The notes: generated by a model not told the origin, from the sequence alone. A stretch of DNA of 64,000 bases from Lasiosphaeria ovina (GCA_033439765.1 JAULSN010000004.1:4102001-4166000); one strand, 5' to 3'; positions 12,901 through 23,308 are shown, counted from the first letter of the stretch. Made by a program: numbers and translations.

Positions 12901-14555
12901 ACAGACAGATGCTAACACACGCGTCAAGTCCCCACCGACTACGAAGAGCTCCTTGCACATTACACCCACAAGGGATACCGAGTAATCGGATGTGCAACCA
13001 AACACGTCAAGAAGCTCAGCTGGGTAAAGGCCCAAAAGATGAAGCGCGACGACGTTGAATCCGGCCTGGACTTTGTCGGCTTCATCATTTTCGAGAATAA
13101 ACTGAAGCCCGCCACGGCCCCGGTGTTGAGAGAGCTCCTCGAGTCTAACATCCAAGCCGTGATGGTGACCGGAGACAACATCCTGACTGCTATCAGCGTT
13201 GCCAGAGAATGCAGCCTCATTAATAAGACAGCCCACTGCTTTGTTCCTCGTTTTGTCGCTGGCAACCTGAGGGACCCTAACGCCGAGCTTGTGTGGGAGA
13301 GCATCGACAACCAGGTCTACCAGCTGGACGGGAAGACGCTACTGCCCCTGCCGGCTCCAGCAGAGGGGGACGCATCTCTCCCGTACGACATTTCTAACCT
13401 GCGTAACTACTCTCTGGCCGTCAGCGGCGACGTGTTTCGGTGGGTGGTAGACTTTGCGTCCCCCGAGGTGATGCGGAGGATGCTGGTGACGGGCAAGGTA
13501 TTTGCGCGCATGTCTCCAGACGAGAAACACGAGCTGGTCGAGAAGCTCCAGAGTATCGATTATTGCTGCGGCTTCTGTGGGGATGGCGCAAACGACTGCG
13601 GCGCCCTCAAGGCGGCGGACGTGGGCATCTCGCTGTCGGAGGCTGAGGCTTCAGTGGCGGCCCCCTTCACGTCCCGAGTCTTTGACATTCGCTGCGTGCC
13701 CGAGGTGATCCGCGAGGGGCGAGCGTCACTGGTTACAAGCTTCAGCTGCTTCAAGTATATGAGCTTGTACTCGGCCATCCAGTTCACCTCGGTCAGCTTC
13801 CTGTACGCATCGGCATCCAACCTCGGCGACTTCCAGTTCCTGTTCATCGACCTCGCCCTAATCTTACCAATCGCCATCTTCATGAGCTGGGCCGGCCCGT
13901 TTCCTGAGCTGTGCCGAAAGAGGCCTATGGCTGATCTCGTCTCACGCAAGGTCCTTACACCGCTATTGGGCCATGTATGCATCTGCATCTTGATCCAAGC
14001 CATGGTATTTTTGTCCGTACGGCAGCAGCCCTGGTTCATGCCTCCTCATGTCGACCCGGAGAAGTCCAACATTGAGAATTCAGAGAACACGGTGCTCTTC
14101 CTGACATCGTGTTTCGAATATATATCAGCAGGGATAGTGCTCAACGCCGGTCGCCCTTTTAGGCAAGGCGCATTGCAAAACTGTAAGCTACCATGGTTCT
14201 GTTTATTATTTAACTCTCCTAAACACGCTCCCACAAATGGGACGGATCCCACTGACATATTCGTCTTTTAGGGCCTTTCGTTGCCACGATCACCGTCACC
14301 CTTCTCTTTACCGTTGTCATGGTTTCCGGCACAGTTCCTTTCCTGGAGAGTCTGATGCAGCTTACCTATATTAGCTGGGACTTCAAGTTCTTCATTGTCG
14401 TTCTCGGTGTATCCTATCTCGGCCTGGCATATATTGGAGAGCACTACGTCTTCCAACGGCTTGCACGTCTGATCGGCCACGCCAAGCAGTCTTTCACCAA
14501 GCAGGCCAAAAACAGGAAGCAGTACAAAGTCATTCGAGAGCAAATGTTGTTTTAA
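9977..14555 (+). CDS. ypk9: P5B-type cation/polyamine transporting ATPase (Ypk9/ATP13A2 family)
   Basis: Vacuolar/lysosomal P-type ATPase; relatives export polyamines from the lysosome lumen and protect against metals. Nine exons: 9977-10120, 10187-10804, 10880-11230, 11288-11422, 11482-11548, 11604-12664, 12718-12871, 12929-14182, 14272-14555; 1355 aa with all phases consistent. The start is in a strong context (GCCGCCATGG). An acidic N-terminal region is followed by the P5 hydrophobic hook and [13 protein letters not shown] lies near residue 481, the P5B signature PPALP near 617, the phosphorylated Asp in DKTGTLT at about 661, KGAPE in the nucleotide domain, and [11 protein letters not shown] near 1061, with six C-terminal membrane segments. 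PPALP rather than PPELP separates it from P5A (Spf1). Confidence 0.96.
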
Positions 14556-14671
14556 AATAGAGTCGTTGTTACGCATCTACACGGATATACCCCTCAAGAC
14601 GGGTTGATTTGGTTTCTCTACTGGGCTTGCATAGAAGGCGAACCGGCGAATGGGATCAGGCATATATATAT

Positions 14672-16162
14672 GAGAAAGACTACTCGGACCGTAGAAAACG
14701 TCTACTCGGACCGTAGTATACAAAAAAGTACATTGAAATCCCCGCCAAGCCACTAGCCCAGCCAAATCCCTGTTTTGCCCGCTAAAAACAATAGATTGAT
14801 GGCCAACCTGCTCATCTTCAGATGGTCAGTACAAAGTAGCTTCAACTGCGCCCGGCGCCCGGCGCCCGGACCCCTGTGCCCGGCCCACATAGACCAATTT
14901 TTACCTACAATTAAGGGCATCGCCAAATCCACCAAAACCTTCTACATTCAACTACAATACCGTCAATTGCATAACACAACAACAACGCGATTTTCATCGC
15001 CGCGCAAGTAGGTGCATCGCTTCATATTCAATCTACAGGGCTAATCAGCGACAGAATGGCCGCGCGCGGCGATTCCGCCGTCGACGACGACCCTTTCTAC
15101 CTTACGCCCGACATGAGGACAGGAAGGTAAACTTATACTCAAGAAGCTAGATTTTCACCCGTACTAGTGGTTGGAGAGGTCTTTGCTCGATGAGGACAAA
15201 TATTTACGGTTTTACGAATTCGACCGGGTAAGTGCTTTGCGCGGGAGACCCCGAGGTTCGACTGCCTTTACCCCGGACCCCCGGACAGCCCGGTCCACAG
15301 CCCCCTTCTCGACGGTATCAACACCGGCGTCGAACAGCGGCGTCTACACCGGCGGCGACAACGGCGTCAACACCGTCGGCGACGCCGATATCAACGGGCA
15401 GGGCTTCAGGTCTTCGCCCTTCCATTCGCCGTAATCGCTCACAGTAGGAGGGTATCAGCCTGGAGCAGGAAGACAACAGGGACTAGGAAAACACCATGGA
15501 CAACGCCCCTGCGCAGGCACCACGAACTATGAATGGCCTCACAGTCCCTCGCGGCAGCGCCCGCGGCGGTAAGGCGAAGGGAGCCCCGGGCAGCCGGGGC
15601 GGCCGGGGCGGTCGTGGTGCAAAGGCAACATCAACACCATGCGCATCGTCAGGGGTATCACGGACCCCGGCTTCATCTGGAGCGCAGGCTTCAACCCCCA
15701 AGGCGCGCGGGTCCCGAGGAGGCATTACAAAGGCTTCTACACGCAGTGCAACAACTCGTCGTACTACGAGAGCTTTGGCTGCAGCCTTTGAAGCCCAATA
15801 AAGTAGCGATCTTGACGATGCCTAGGTAGGGTAGGTTTTTATTGTATTTTTGGGCCTGTTACGTAAGCAACAACACAGGTTGAGCATTCGGCTTTTATTG
15901 CAGAAATGAACGATTTGGCCTACAGCCTGCGCGCGGCCTGCCCTGTATGCGAATAGTGTCAAATTTGGTGTAATTGTGGTGCGACCGTATATGTGGATGT
16001 GGCTAATTGATCTGAAGTCTAGATGCGCTGGCTTCGTCCCAGGAATTGGCGCTTTTCTTAGTGCGAAAAGTGGGTATTACATGGGAGGGTCCCAGCGCGT
16101 ATGTTACTTTTTGTACTCTACGGTCCGAGTAGACGTTTTCTACGGCCCGAGTAGTCTTTCTC
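14672..16162. mobile_element. Terminal-inverted-repeat element, 1.49 kb, non-autonomous or decayed
   Basis: The ends 14672-14716 and 16118-16162 are inverted copies with one difference over about 45 bp; weaker matching continues inward to the TACAAAAAAGTA block near 14730. Each end holds two copies of the 15-mer CTACTCGGACCGTAG in tandem (one base changed in one copy). ATATATAT directly flanks both sides (14664-14671 and 16163-16170) and could be an 8-bp target duplication, although the flank is low in complexity. The first ~110 bp inside the left end (about 14720-14826) match the inside of the MITE at 16213-16422. No transposase is recognised; the interior holds a broken reading frame. The 8-bp duplication would fit hAT-like or similar superfamilies, but the terminal bases do not settle this. 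Confidence 0.72.
15056..15791 (+). pseudogene. Decayed reading frame inside the TIR element
   Basis: A possible start at 15056 opens a frame encoding ...DDDPFYLTPDMRTG and reaches a GT at 15127. From 15168 to 15791 a second, protein-like frame can be followed: it begins LERSLLDEDKYLRFYEFD and ends ...GFYTQCNNSSYYESFGCSL before TGA at 15789. It is broken by TAA at 15432-15434 and at 15570-15572, and joining 15126 to 15168 changes the frame. Both stops could have come from CAA by C-to-T change, as expected from RIP or deamination. Another frame at 15496-15801 encodes 101 residues rich in Gly, Ala, Arg and Ser and may be chance. I do not recognise the product. A live gene with different splicing cannot be excluded. 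Confidence 0.4.
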
Positions 16163-16212
16163 ATATATATTTGCGCTTCTTGGTTGGATAGGAAGAAAAC
16201 CCAATACTTTAT

Positions 16213-16422
16213 GGGACTGTCTACTCGGACCGTAGGCAACGTCTTCTAGACCGTAGATGCACCAAAAAGGTACATTTAGCCATCGCGCCAAGCCACTAGC
16301 CCAGCTAAAATCGGATTTTTACACCTTAAAAAGCCTAGTTAATGGATTGAACGCTTCTTCAGATGGCCTGCCTGGCACCTACGGTCCAGAAGACGTTGCC
16401 TACGGTCCGAGTAGACAGCCCC
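16213..16422. mobile_element. 210-bp MITE with 48-bp inverted ends and 8-bp target duplication
   Basis: 16213-16260 and 16375-16422 are inverted copies with three differences; the ends read GGG(A/G)CTGTCTACTCGG. TACTTTAT occurs immediately outside both ends (16205-16212 and 16423-16430), a clean 8-bp target-site duplication. The interior (about 16261-16370) matches the left interior of the larger element at 14720-14826, for example CAAGCCACTAGCCCAGC. The simplest reading is an internally deleted relative of that element. There is no coding capacity. Confidence 0.88.
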
Positions 16423-16762
16423 TACTTTATAATATGCATATTGAGTTATGGGGAGCGGCGTGAATCGGTATGCCTAGCAGCTTCAACTCTGCCTCGCTGC
16501 CTTGGTTATTTGCGCATCAAGGCATACATTGGGGGGCCAATCTATGTATGTCTCTTTTTTGTTAGAACGAATGTGACGGAGGGGGTCTCTCAAGTGGTAG
16601 TAGTCTGTGGTAATTTGTGTCTTGTGTATGTCCCCAAAGGCACCTGTAGCCCAGCCATGAGCCCACCCCAAGGTTCAACGCTTGACGCCCGTATAAGGTT
16701 GTTGCGTGATATGTACAATACAATGCCTCCCGCCCAGCCATCCGCAGTCTCGTTTCTCTTCC

Positions 16763-17128
16763 TCAGTGGTCCCATGGGTGCTTCCAGCCGAGGAGGACGG
16801 CACCTGTGAAGTTTCAATGTTAGCGGGTGTGGGCAGCAAAGTTGAAGACTACAACGCGTTTTCTTCTGGGGGATAATAAGTACCGTCTTTCTTCGCCCGG
16901 TAGAATAGCTAAAGTCGGGCTAGAAGTCAGCGCATGTTTCGGGAGCTCGACATCGCAAGTACACTGCACGTGCCATGGGCGAGATAGGTAGCGGCGGTGG
17001 GCACATACGAAAAACCACATGCTTGCCCCGAGGCCTGTGCCAAAAGCCTTGTAAACGAGGCCGGGCTGTTTGAAGTACCAAGCTCCCCTCTGCCGGAAAG
17101 TTGGCCTTGCGCTCGTTGGTTCGGCCAT
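16763..17128 (-). CDS. Small complex I accessory subunit (NDUFB2-like), 61 aa
   Basis: Probable supernumerary membrane-arm subunit of mitochondrial NADH:ubiquinone oxidoreductase. Three exons, 17128-17009, 16908-16884 (only 25 nt) and 16803-16763, give 61 aa ending in LLGWKHPWDH. One membrane segment is visible around GASMWFFLFYR. The short positively charged start followed by AWYFKQPGLVYKAFGTG is typical of fungal complex I mini-subunits. The specific match to NDUFB2/AGGG is by general pattern only; it may be another single-span subunit. The gene is divergent from the Bur1 kinase gene, sharing 683 bp. Confidence 0.65.
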
Positions 17129-17811
17129 TGCGCTCGTCGCTGCCGTTGAGATTGTTAGCTACGACGACAAGAGCAATTGAGCAGGCAGGCAGTCGGGTTC
17201 GGGAGATTCTTACGGATGGGGGTGTCGCGAGCGAGGAAAGCTCTGGGGGTTGTGTTGTGTGCCGGTCGCCGGATTCACGGGGTGAGGTGAGGTCAGAGAG
17301 TCCCGAAGCAGTTCGCCCCTTCAGTGCCGTCCGGGCGAGAGCTGCAAGCTGCGGATTGAGGTGGACCTACAGATAGTTGGTGCCTGAATTTCAAGGTGAG
17401 TGATACCGGAGCGAAGTGCCCTCAACGCGAAATGCAGCTTGGCATGGTCCGTGCTCTTCAATAGAAGCACGCCCGTCCAGCAAGGTGCATGTACTGTACT
17501 GTTTGTACTGTGCTAGAACAATTAACCCTAACCTTTCTAGTGTAGACGTCGGCAGTTTGTTCCTTGGCCGAAACGTTGACCTTGAAGTTCGTTCTCGATC
17601 CGAGCTGGACATTCGACAAACCTACCTAGCCCGCTTGCCATGTCACAGATGATGTCCGGCTGAGGAGGACGCGCCATTTCTCTCCCCTCTCCTCAATCTA
17701 CATCTAAACCCGACAACTAAGGCGGAGAGCATTAGCGCCCGCCCTCTTTTCACGCGATCGAGGACATCAACCGCCTTCCGTTTGAGCCTTCTCAACCCAT
17801 CGCGACCGACC
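17129..17811. promoter_or_regulatory. Bidirectional promoter region, complex I subunit / Bur1 kinase
   Basis: 683 bp between two start codons pointing apart. It contains GTACTGTACTG with a second GTACTG at 17491-17510 and the telomere-like TTAACCCTAACC at 17522-17533, both about 290-320 bp upstream of the kinase start. Their role is inferred from recurrence elsewhere in the window. Confidence 0.5.
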
Positions 17812-19750
17812 ATGAGCGCCCCCGAACCGCGAGAAGCCGGCGGTGTCCCGTCTTCTGTCGCATTTGCTCTCAAGAACCAGCGGCCGAAATTAAGCTTCAC
17901 GGGATGTTCCAGGATCACCGACTATGAGATACTGGGCAAGCTCGGCGAGGGCACCTTTGGGTGAGCCACTACCTAATTTCCCCTCCCCTCCCTTTCCTCC
18001 CAAACCGACCTCTACTTCCTGGCACGCGAACCAATGCTAACAGGTGCCCGCAGAGAGGTCCATCGCGCGAAGTCGAAGAAGACGGGTGCCGTGGTTGCGC
18101 TGAAAAAGATCATCATGCACAACGAGAAGGACGGAGTAAGTGCCCGCCGCTTCCCCCGCCCGCGTCTAATCCCTTGGCCCATCTAAATTTTGCAATCAAG
18201 TTCCCGATAACGGCCCTGCGTGAGATTAAGCTGCTCAAGCTTCTCTCCCACAAGAATGTCTTGCAACTGGAAGACATGGCTGTCGAGCATCCTGTTAGAG
18301 CCAGTAAGTTACCCATGTCTTCTTGCCAGAATCTCTCCCACTAACGCGCCCGCGCCCGCAGCCGATAAACGCAAGCGTCCCATCATGTACATGGTGACGC
18401 CGTACATGGACCATGATTTATCGGGACTGCTCGACAATCCCAATGTCCATTTCACGGAGCCCCAGATCAAGTGCTATATGCTTCAGTTGCTGGAAGGCCT
18501 GAGGTACCTCCACGCGAATCACATCCTCCACAGAGATATGAAGGCGGCCAATCTTTTGATAAACAACAAGGGCATTCTGCAGATTGCCGATTTCGGACTC
18601 GCGAGGCACTATGAGGGAGACGTTCCCATACCAGGAAGGGGAGGAGGTGAGGCGCGGCGCGATTATACGAGCCTCGTGGTGACGCGATGGTATCGGCCAC
18701 CCGAGCTGTTGTTGAATCTGAGGCGCTACACTACATCCATTGACTTGTGGGGCGTCGGGTAAGTGTCTCCCATGGGTCCCTCTTTTGTTGAATGGTACTA
18801 ATGCAGCCGACAGGTGCGTGTTTGGAGAGATGCTGGTTGGCAAGCCGATTCTGGCTGGCGAAAGCGACGCAAACCAGCTCGAGATCATCTTTGATCTCTG
18901 CGGGACGCCCACAGAAGACACAATGCCCGGTTGGCGAGGATTGCCAGGCGCCGAGGGCCTGCAACCTCGCCCAAGACCAGGCAACCTCGCCCAGAGATTT
19001 AGAGAATATGGATCGGGGGCCATAGCGCTACTGAAGGAGCTTCTCAAGCTTGATTGGAGAACACGCATCAATGCTATCGATGCGCTTCAGCACCCCTATT
19101 TCCGAAATGCGCCATTCCCAGCGCACCCAGGCGACATTCCCACGTTCGAGGATAGTCACGAGCTCGATCGTAGGAAGTTCCAGGATCGGAGAGCCGCTCT
19201 ACCGCCTGCGCCGAAAGGAGGTGAGGTGGGCCGTGGCGCTCTGGAGGGCGGCACGGGGCACAATGCTGGATTCCACAATGCCGACGGCTACGGCTCTAGG
19301 AATGGCCTTAATGGTAGTCGTTACCCGCGAAGTAGGCCCTCCGGGCCACCGGACGAGCGCGTACCTGCTTGGCATAGGGAGCGAGGACTGCCGCCGCGAC
19401 CCCCACCGCCTGTTGACCATTCTAATGGCTGGGATGCGGCTAGCGACCACACTGACAGCTATCGGGATAGGGACCGCGCGCCCAGGCCCCGCCCTGTAGG
19501 AGGGACTCGCCCCGACGTCGACACCTACATTCCCGCCTATAACGCCCATGATCGCGACGCTCCACATCCTAGGAGAGACGAGAGGCGCCGTCGGGATGAC
19601 TGGGATGACACGAGACGGCACGATTGGGATCGGAGACGAGTGGATTACGACGACAGGTCCCGGGCCAGCAGGACGAGAAGCCGAAGCCGATCGCCAATCC
19701 GGGACCGGGATCGCGACCGGGATCGCGAGCGTGACGTCTACCGCAGGTAG
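17812..19750 (+). CDS. bur1: Cyclin-dependent kinase Bur1/CDK9 (transcription elongation)
   Basis: Catalytic subunit of the Bur1-Bur2 (P-TEFb-like) complex, which phosphorylates RNA polymerase II CTD and Spt5 in the nucleus. Exons 17812-17960, 18054-18135, 18201-18303, 18362-18758 and 18814-19750 give 555 aa. The kinase core shows [14 protein letters not shown] (P-loop), VALKKI (Lys), [11 protein letters not shown] (the CDK9 hallmark helix), [10 protein letters not shown] (catalytic loop), DFGLAR and the [12 protein letters not shown] activation segment. The C-terminal 200 residues are low complexity and rich in Arg, Asp, Ser and Pro, as in other fungal Bur1 proteins. An in-frame TTG upstream is not needed; ATG at 17812 gives the conserved start. 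In yeast the nearest alternative is Ctk1, but PITALRE favours Bur1. Confidence 0.95.
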
Positions 19751-20251
19751 AGCCAAGATGGCGAGGTACTGCCTGAAGCATATCGGGAATTGCACACATA
19801 TATTATTGCATCACATTCCGCAGCGCAGAGGAACAGGGAAAGAAGCGGAGTATTTTTTCGGTTTCCTTTTTTTCTTTTGCGAGCTTTGGGGGGTGGTTCT
19901 CGGTCGGCACTGTCTATTTTGTTGGGAACAAGTCCCTTCTATTTCTAATCACCTGCACAGCATCTGGGGCGTACTAGGAGGTGGGTTTACCACGGGCGGC
20001 GTTGGTAGGGGTTTAGGTAGATCAACAGGGAAACAATTTGTTTGTAACTAAAACCAAGAGGGAAATTTTACGTGACCTGGTATACCATTTGACACATGCG
20101 GGTTGGGATTACGGCGGTAGGAGACATATGTTAAGCGCTTCTTCTTGTACTATGACAATGGTCGATTCTATGGGAATTGCCCAATCACTACCTACAGAGA
20201 TTAGAAACAACCATCGCTCGAAAAGGAGTTTAAAGACAAGATACCCCAGCA
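19751..20251. other. Convergent 3' spacer, no gene seen
   Basis: 500 bp between the ends of the Bur1 gene and the membrane-protein gene on the other strand. It must contain both terminators; T-rich runs occur at 19854-19880. Confidence 0.6.
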
Positions 20252-21190
20252 TTACGAGTCATCCTCCTCGTGGATGGTCTCCCTCAGCAACCCGTGCAGC
20301 CGCCGCCTGCTCGTGTTGGGCAGCGTCGCGCGGCCCGAGGCGGCGGCCGGGGCAAACATATCAAACTCCAACGAGCTCTGACTAGAGCTCCACCACTCGT
20401 CGTGCTCGACGGTAGCGAGGCGACGGCCGTGGCCCCTCCTGGACCTCCTAGGGGACTCGTCCTGCGTGTCGCTGTCGCTGTCGCTGTCACTGTCGCTGAT
20501 GCTGTTGCTGTCGTGGTGGTGGTGGTGGGGAGCAGCAAGTTGAGACACGAACCGGAATATCCTTGCCCATACGTAGCCGAAGAACACGCCTAGGATTACT
20601 GCGTAGATGAACTGGTTCGGGGTCCGCGCCCGTGGTTGCCGGCTCGATGGTTAGATTTTTGTCGTTTATTTGCTTGGGGTGGGGGGCAGAGGAATGGATA
20701 GATAGGCAGGGATACAGAGAAAGCCGACAGGAGAGAAAGAGAGACAACTCACGTATATTATCACAAGCTTTTTGTCGTATCAAACGTTAGCCGCTTTCAC
20801 TTCTTTGCATCTGAAAGGGAGTGATAGGTAGCGAGAGAGAAAGGAGAAGCCACGAACCTCGAATTCGTCCGCGATGCTCAACACAATACGCGCGGCGCCG
20901 AAGAGCGGCGCTACACAGTACCGCACAACACCCCACATGGGCGCAAGCAAGGTATGCGCGGCTCCGACGGCCGTGCCGGCGACCCACGCCACGGGGCGGA
21001 GCAGCCACATGGCGACCGTGGACAGGACCGTCCAGGTCCAGGAAACCAAGCCCCGCGCGCCCGATAGCAGGAGAGGCACGAGGACGACGGCGGCAGAGAG
21101 CAGAAACCCCCAGACGCCAATGCTGCTGCTGCTGACGGCGTCCATGACGGCGCCGGCCTCGTCGGTCATGTTGATCTTATCGCCGCCCAT
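20252..21190 (-). CDS. Membrane protein of unknown function, 235 aa, with a 15-nt exon
   Basis: Family not recognised. Exons 21190-20858, 20767-20753 and 20611-20252 join in phase 0. Residues about 20-110 contain two or three hydrophobic stretches (VWGFLLSAAVVLVPLLL; VAMWLLRPVAWVAGTAVGAA). The micro-exon supplies LVIIY, joining IADEFE to FIYAVILGVFFGYVW, so it completes the last membrane span. The C-terminal half is polar, with a His run, an SDSDSDSD repeat from a (GCTGTC)n tract, and an acidic end. The micro-exon is supported by good donor (GTGAGT), a GCTAAC branch site and reading frame, but needs transcript proof. It looks like an endomembrane protein; no function is proposed. Confidence 0.72.
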
Positions 21191-22272
21191 GGTTCCAAGC
21201 TGAGTGTGCGGCGGGTCAGTCCCTGTCTGCCTAGCACCGAGAGGCTATGTTGCTGTTGGCTTGTTGTCTGGTTCTGGCCCTGGCAACTGCATCTATACCA
21301 ACCTGCGATGACAGTTTCAAGCTTGGAGGTTGGTGGTGGTTGTCCACCGGGTTATTGGGGAAGTTGACTTATAAGATTGGTGGTTCAGGGGGGAAGGTTC
21401 ACTGTGGACAATCGCGTGATAGCGACCTTTCATGCGGTACAACAAAAGGCCATGATTATGATTATTTGAAGGTGAAAACAAGCAAGAGGACGAATTGAAC
21501 AATCAACACTCGCGCTCGAAAGTTGCTGAGCGGTTCAGAGGGCTATTATGAGACGTCGAGCCCGTTGTTTGAGTTGCGCCTCTCTCGGGACTCGGTTGGC
21601 ATGCGCCGTAATAACTGGACCGGACTGGACTGGACTGCCATCTGATAGAACATCCGTAGCGAGGTCTAACTCTGGCACGGTACGTCATTTGCAAGCCCGT
21701 CGCGGAAGAGGAACCCTGTTCCGTGCATAACCGAGAAAGGTTCGCGTATTATGCATAATACGGATAGTATATCCTTGTAAAACATATATAGCCGCCACAT
21801 AGCCCTATCTAGCTATCTCGCCTATCGTTCGTACTGTACAATTTCCTATTCTGGAGCCTCACACGAATCGCTCGAGAGCTCTCGTTGATACATGCACGCC
21901 TCGACTCTCAAACCTCGAGTCATGAGATTGCAGAGACAGACAGACAATCAAAGCCCAACCGCCAACTATCTAGTTGTCGTGCTGTTGAGATTCCTTCATG
22001 TGCCTTTGATCGTGAAGCATTTATTTCTATTTCATATTCCATTAAGCATTTTACATTTTTTTTCTTTACGACCCCTTTTTGACGGGGGCACTTCCACTCA
22101 ACCTCATAAAACCTCGCTTTTCGTGTCACCCGATTCAGTCCCAGCAAGCAGCTCTGCAACCCAAGCAAGCTTGGACAGGATACGACACACCCAACCGCCA
22201 CAAGAGTTAACTATAAACCTAACCCGCTCGCCACTTTGACACCTAGAAAAAAAGGAAACCCACCATTGCACC
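21191..22272. other. Divergent intergenic region, no gene seen
   Basis: 1.08 kb between the membrane-protein start and the Pop8 start. Contains GTACTGTAC at 21831-21839 and ACTGGACCGGACTGGACTGG near 21614. A short open frame at 21247-21498 starts with a signal-peptide-like stretch (LLLACCLVLALATA) but is only 83 codons; I do not call it. Confidence 0.5.
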
Positions 22273-22830
22273 ATGACTCCCCCGGGCGCCACGCCAGCAG
22301 CCCAGACCAGCAGCCATGAGGAGGAAAAACAGCCAGAAAACGAAGACATCACCATGGGCAACACAACAACAGCCACAACCACAACCACAACCACAACCAC
22401 CAAACCCAACAACAGCAACAAACCAAAAAAAGGCCGAGAGCTCATGACATGCACGATCCGCGCGCCGCCATTCGCCTACGCGCAGCTGGCAGTCGTGAGC
22501 GACACATCATCATCCACCACTGACGACCTCGACGCGCTGCAGGTGCGGGCGTACTGCACGTCTGCGCTGCGGCAGTTCCTGGGCGACACGGGGGCGGGGA
22601 TGGCGGTGGACATTCTGAGTGTGACGGGTTCGTCGTGCTGGGTGCGGGTGCCGCGGGCGGACTTGGGGGCGTTTGCGGCGGCGCTGACGGCGTTTGGCGG
22701 CGTGTCGTCGACGAACAGTGGTGGTGGTGGTGCCAAGGCGGCGATGCTGGTTCTGCAGGTGCGGGCGTGCGGCGACTGGCTGGGCAGTTTGATCGGGCGC
22801 GCGGAGCAGGGCGCTTTGTGGACGTCATGA
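22273..22830 (+). CDS. pop8: Ribonuclease P/MRP protein subunit Pop8
   Basis: Small protein of the nuclear RNase P and RNase MRP ribonucleoproteins, which process pre-tRNA 5' ends and pre-rRNA; in yeast Pop8 pairs with Pop6/Pop7-linked parts of the RNA. Single exon, 185 aa. The first 55 residues are low complexity with a Thr run encoded by ACAACC repeats. The conserved part runs from about 58: CTIRAPPFAYAQLAVV, LDALQVRAYCTSALRQFLG, AVDILSVTGSSCWVRVPR and a final LQVRACGDWLGSLIG block, the order seen in fungal Pop8. I chose the start at 22273 because it is the first ATG of the frame. Some support could favour the second Met at about residue 28. Confidence 0.83.
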   Translation: MTPPGATPAAQTSSHEEEKQPENEDITMGNTTTATTTTTTTTTKPNNSNKPKKGRELMTCTIRAPPFAYAQLAVVSDTSSSTTDDLDALQVRAYCTSALRQFLGDTGAGMAVDILSVTGSSCWVRVPRADLGAFAAALTAFGGVSSTNSGGGGAKAAMLVLQVRACGDWLGSLIGRAEQGALWTS

Positions 22831-23308
22831 TGGGGGACGATGCTTTGCTTCGCTATGCTACGACGACACGCAAACACTCGCCTGGCTGGCGTGAACGGCT
22901 GATGGGGCAGACCATACACGCTGACGGGCTTGTACGTGGAACTGACTGGACACGCCTTTGTGTGCGGGTTGTGTTTCAACATATCTGGGTGCCCTTTTCT
23001 GCGCTTCGGCCCACATTCCCAAGCTCTATGAGAAAAGGGGAAGGGGATAGGAGGAAGTGGGCCAGCTCGCAGAAGAGCGACAAACGTACACTCTGGCTGG
23101 GGCCTTTTGCTTCGTTGCGCAGACGATCATCTGCGACAAGCGCCAAGACTCCCAACATTGAGTCAACTATCGGAAAGAGGTATCAGGTATCGCTGCCATG
23201 TCACTGCCACCGACAACCCAGAAAATAAAACGCCGCTTCCGTGGTGACTCCTATATAATGCAGCATAACCTCTACATAGACCCCCATGCGTCCGTGCCAC
23301 TTCTAGAC
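22831..23308. other. Convergent 3' spacer, no gene seen
   Basis: About 480 bp between the Pop8 stop and the end of the PP5 gene on the other strand. Nothing recognised. Confidence 0.6.

Noticed and set aside
15496..15801. 101-codon Gly/Arg/Ala-rich frame inside the TIR element
   Set aside because: Overlaps the more protein-like frame ending at 15791; composition reflects GC-rich repeats, so it is probably a shadow.
21247..21498. 83-codon frame with signal-peptide-like start
   Set aside because: Low-complexity Gly/Ser/Lys remainder, no intron or homologue evidence; kept only as a note.
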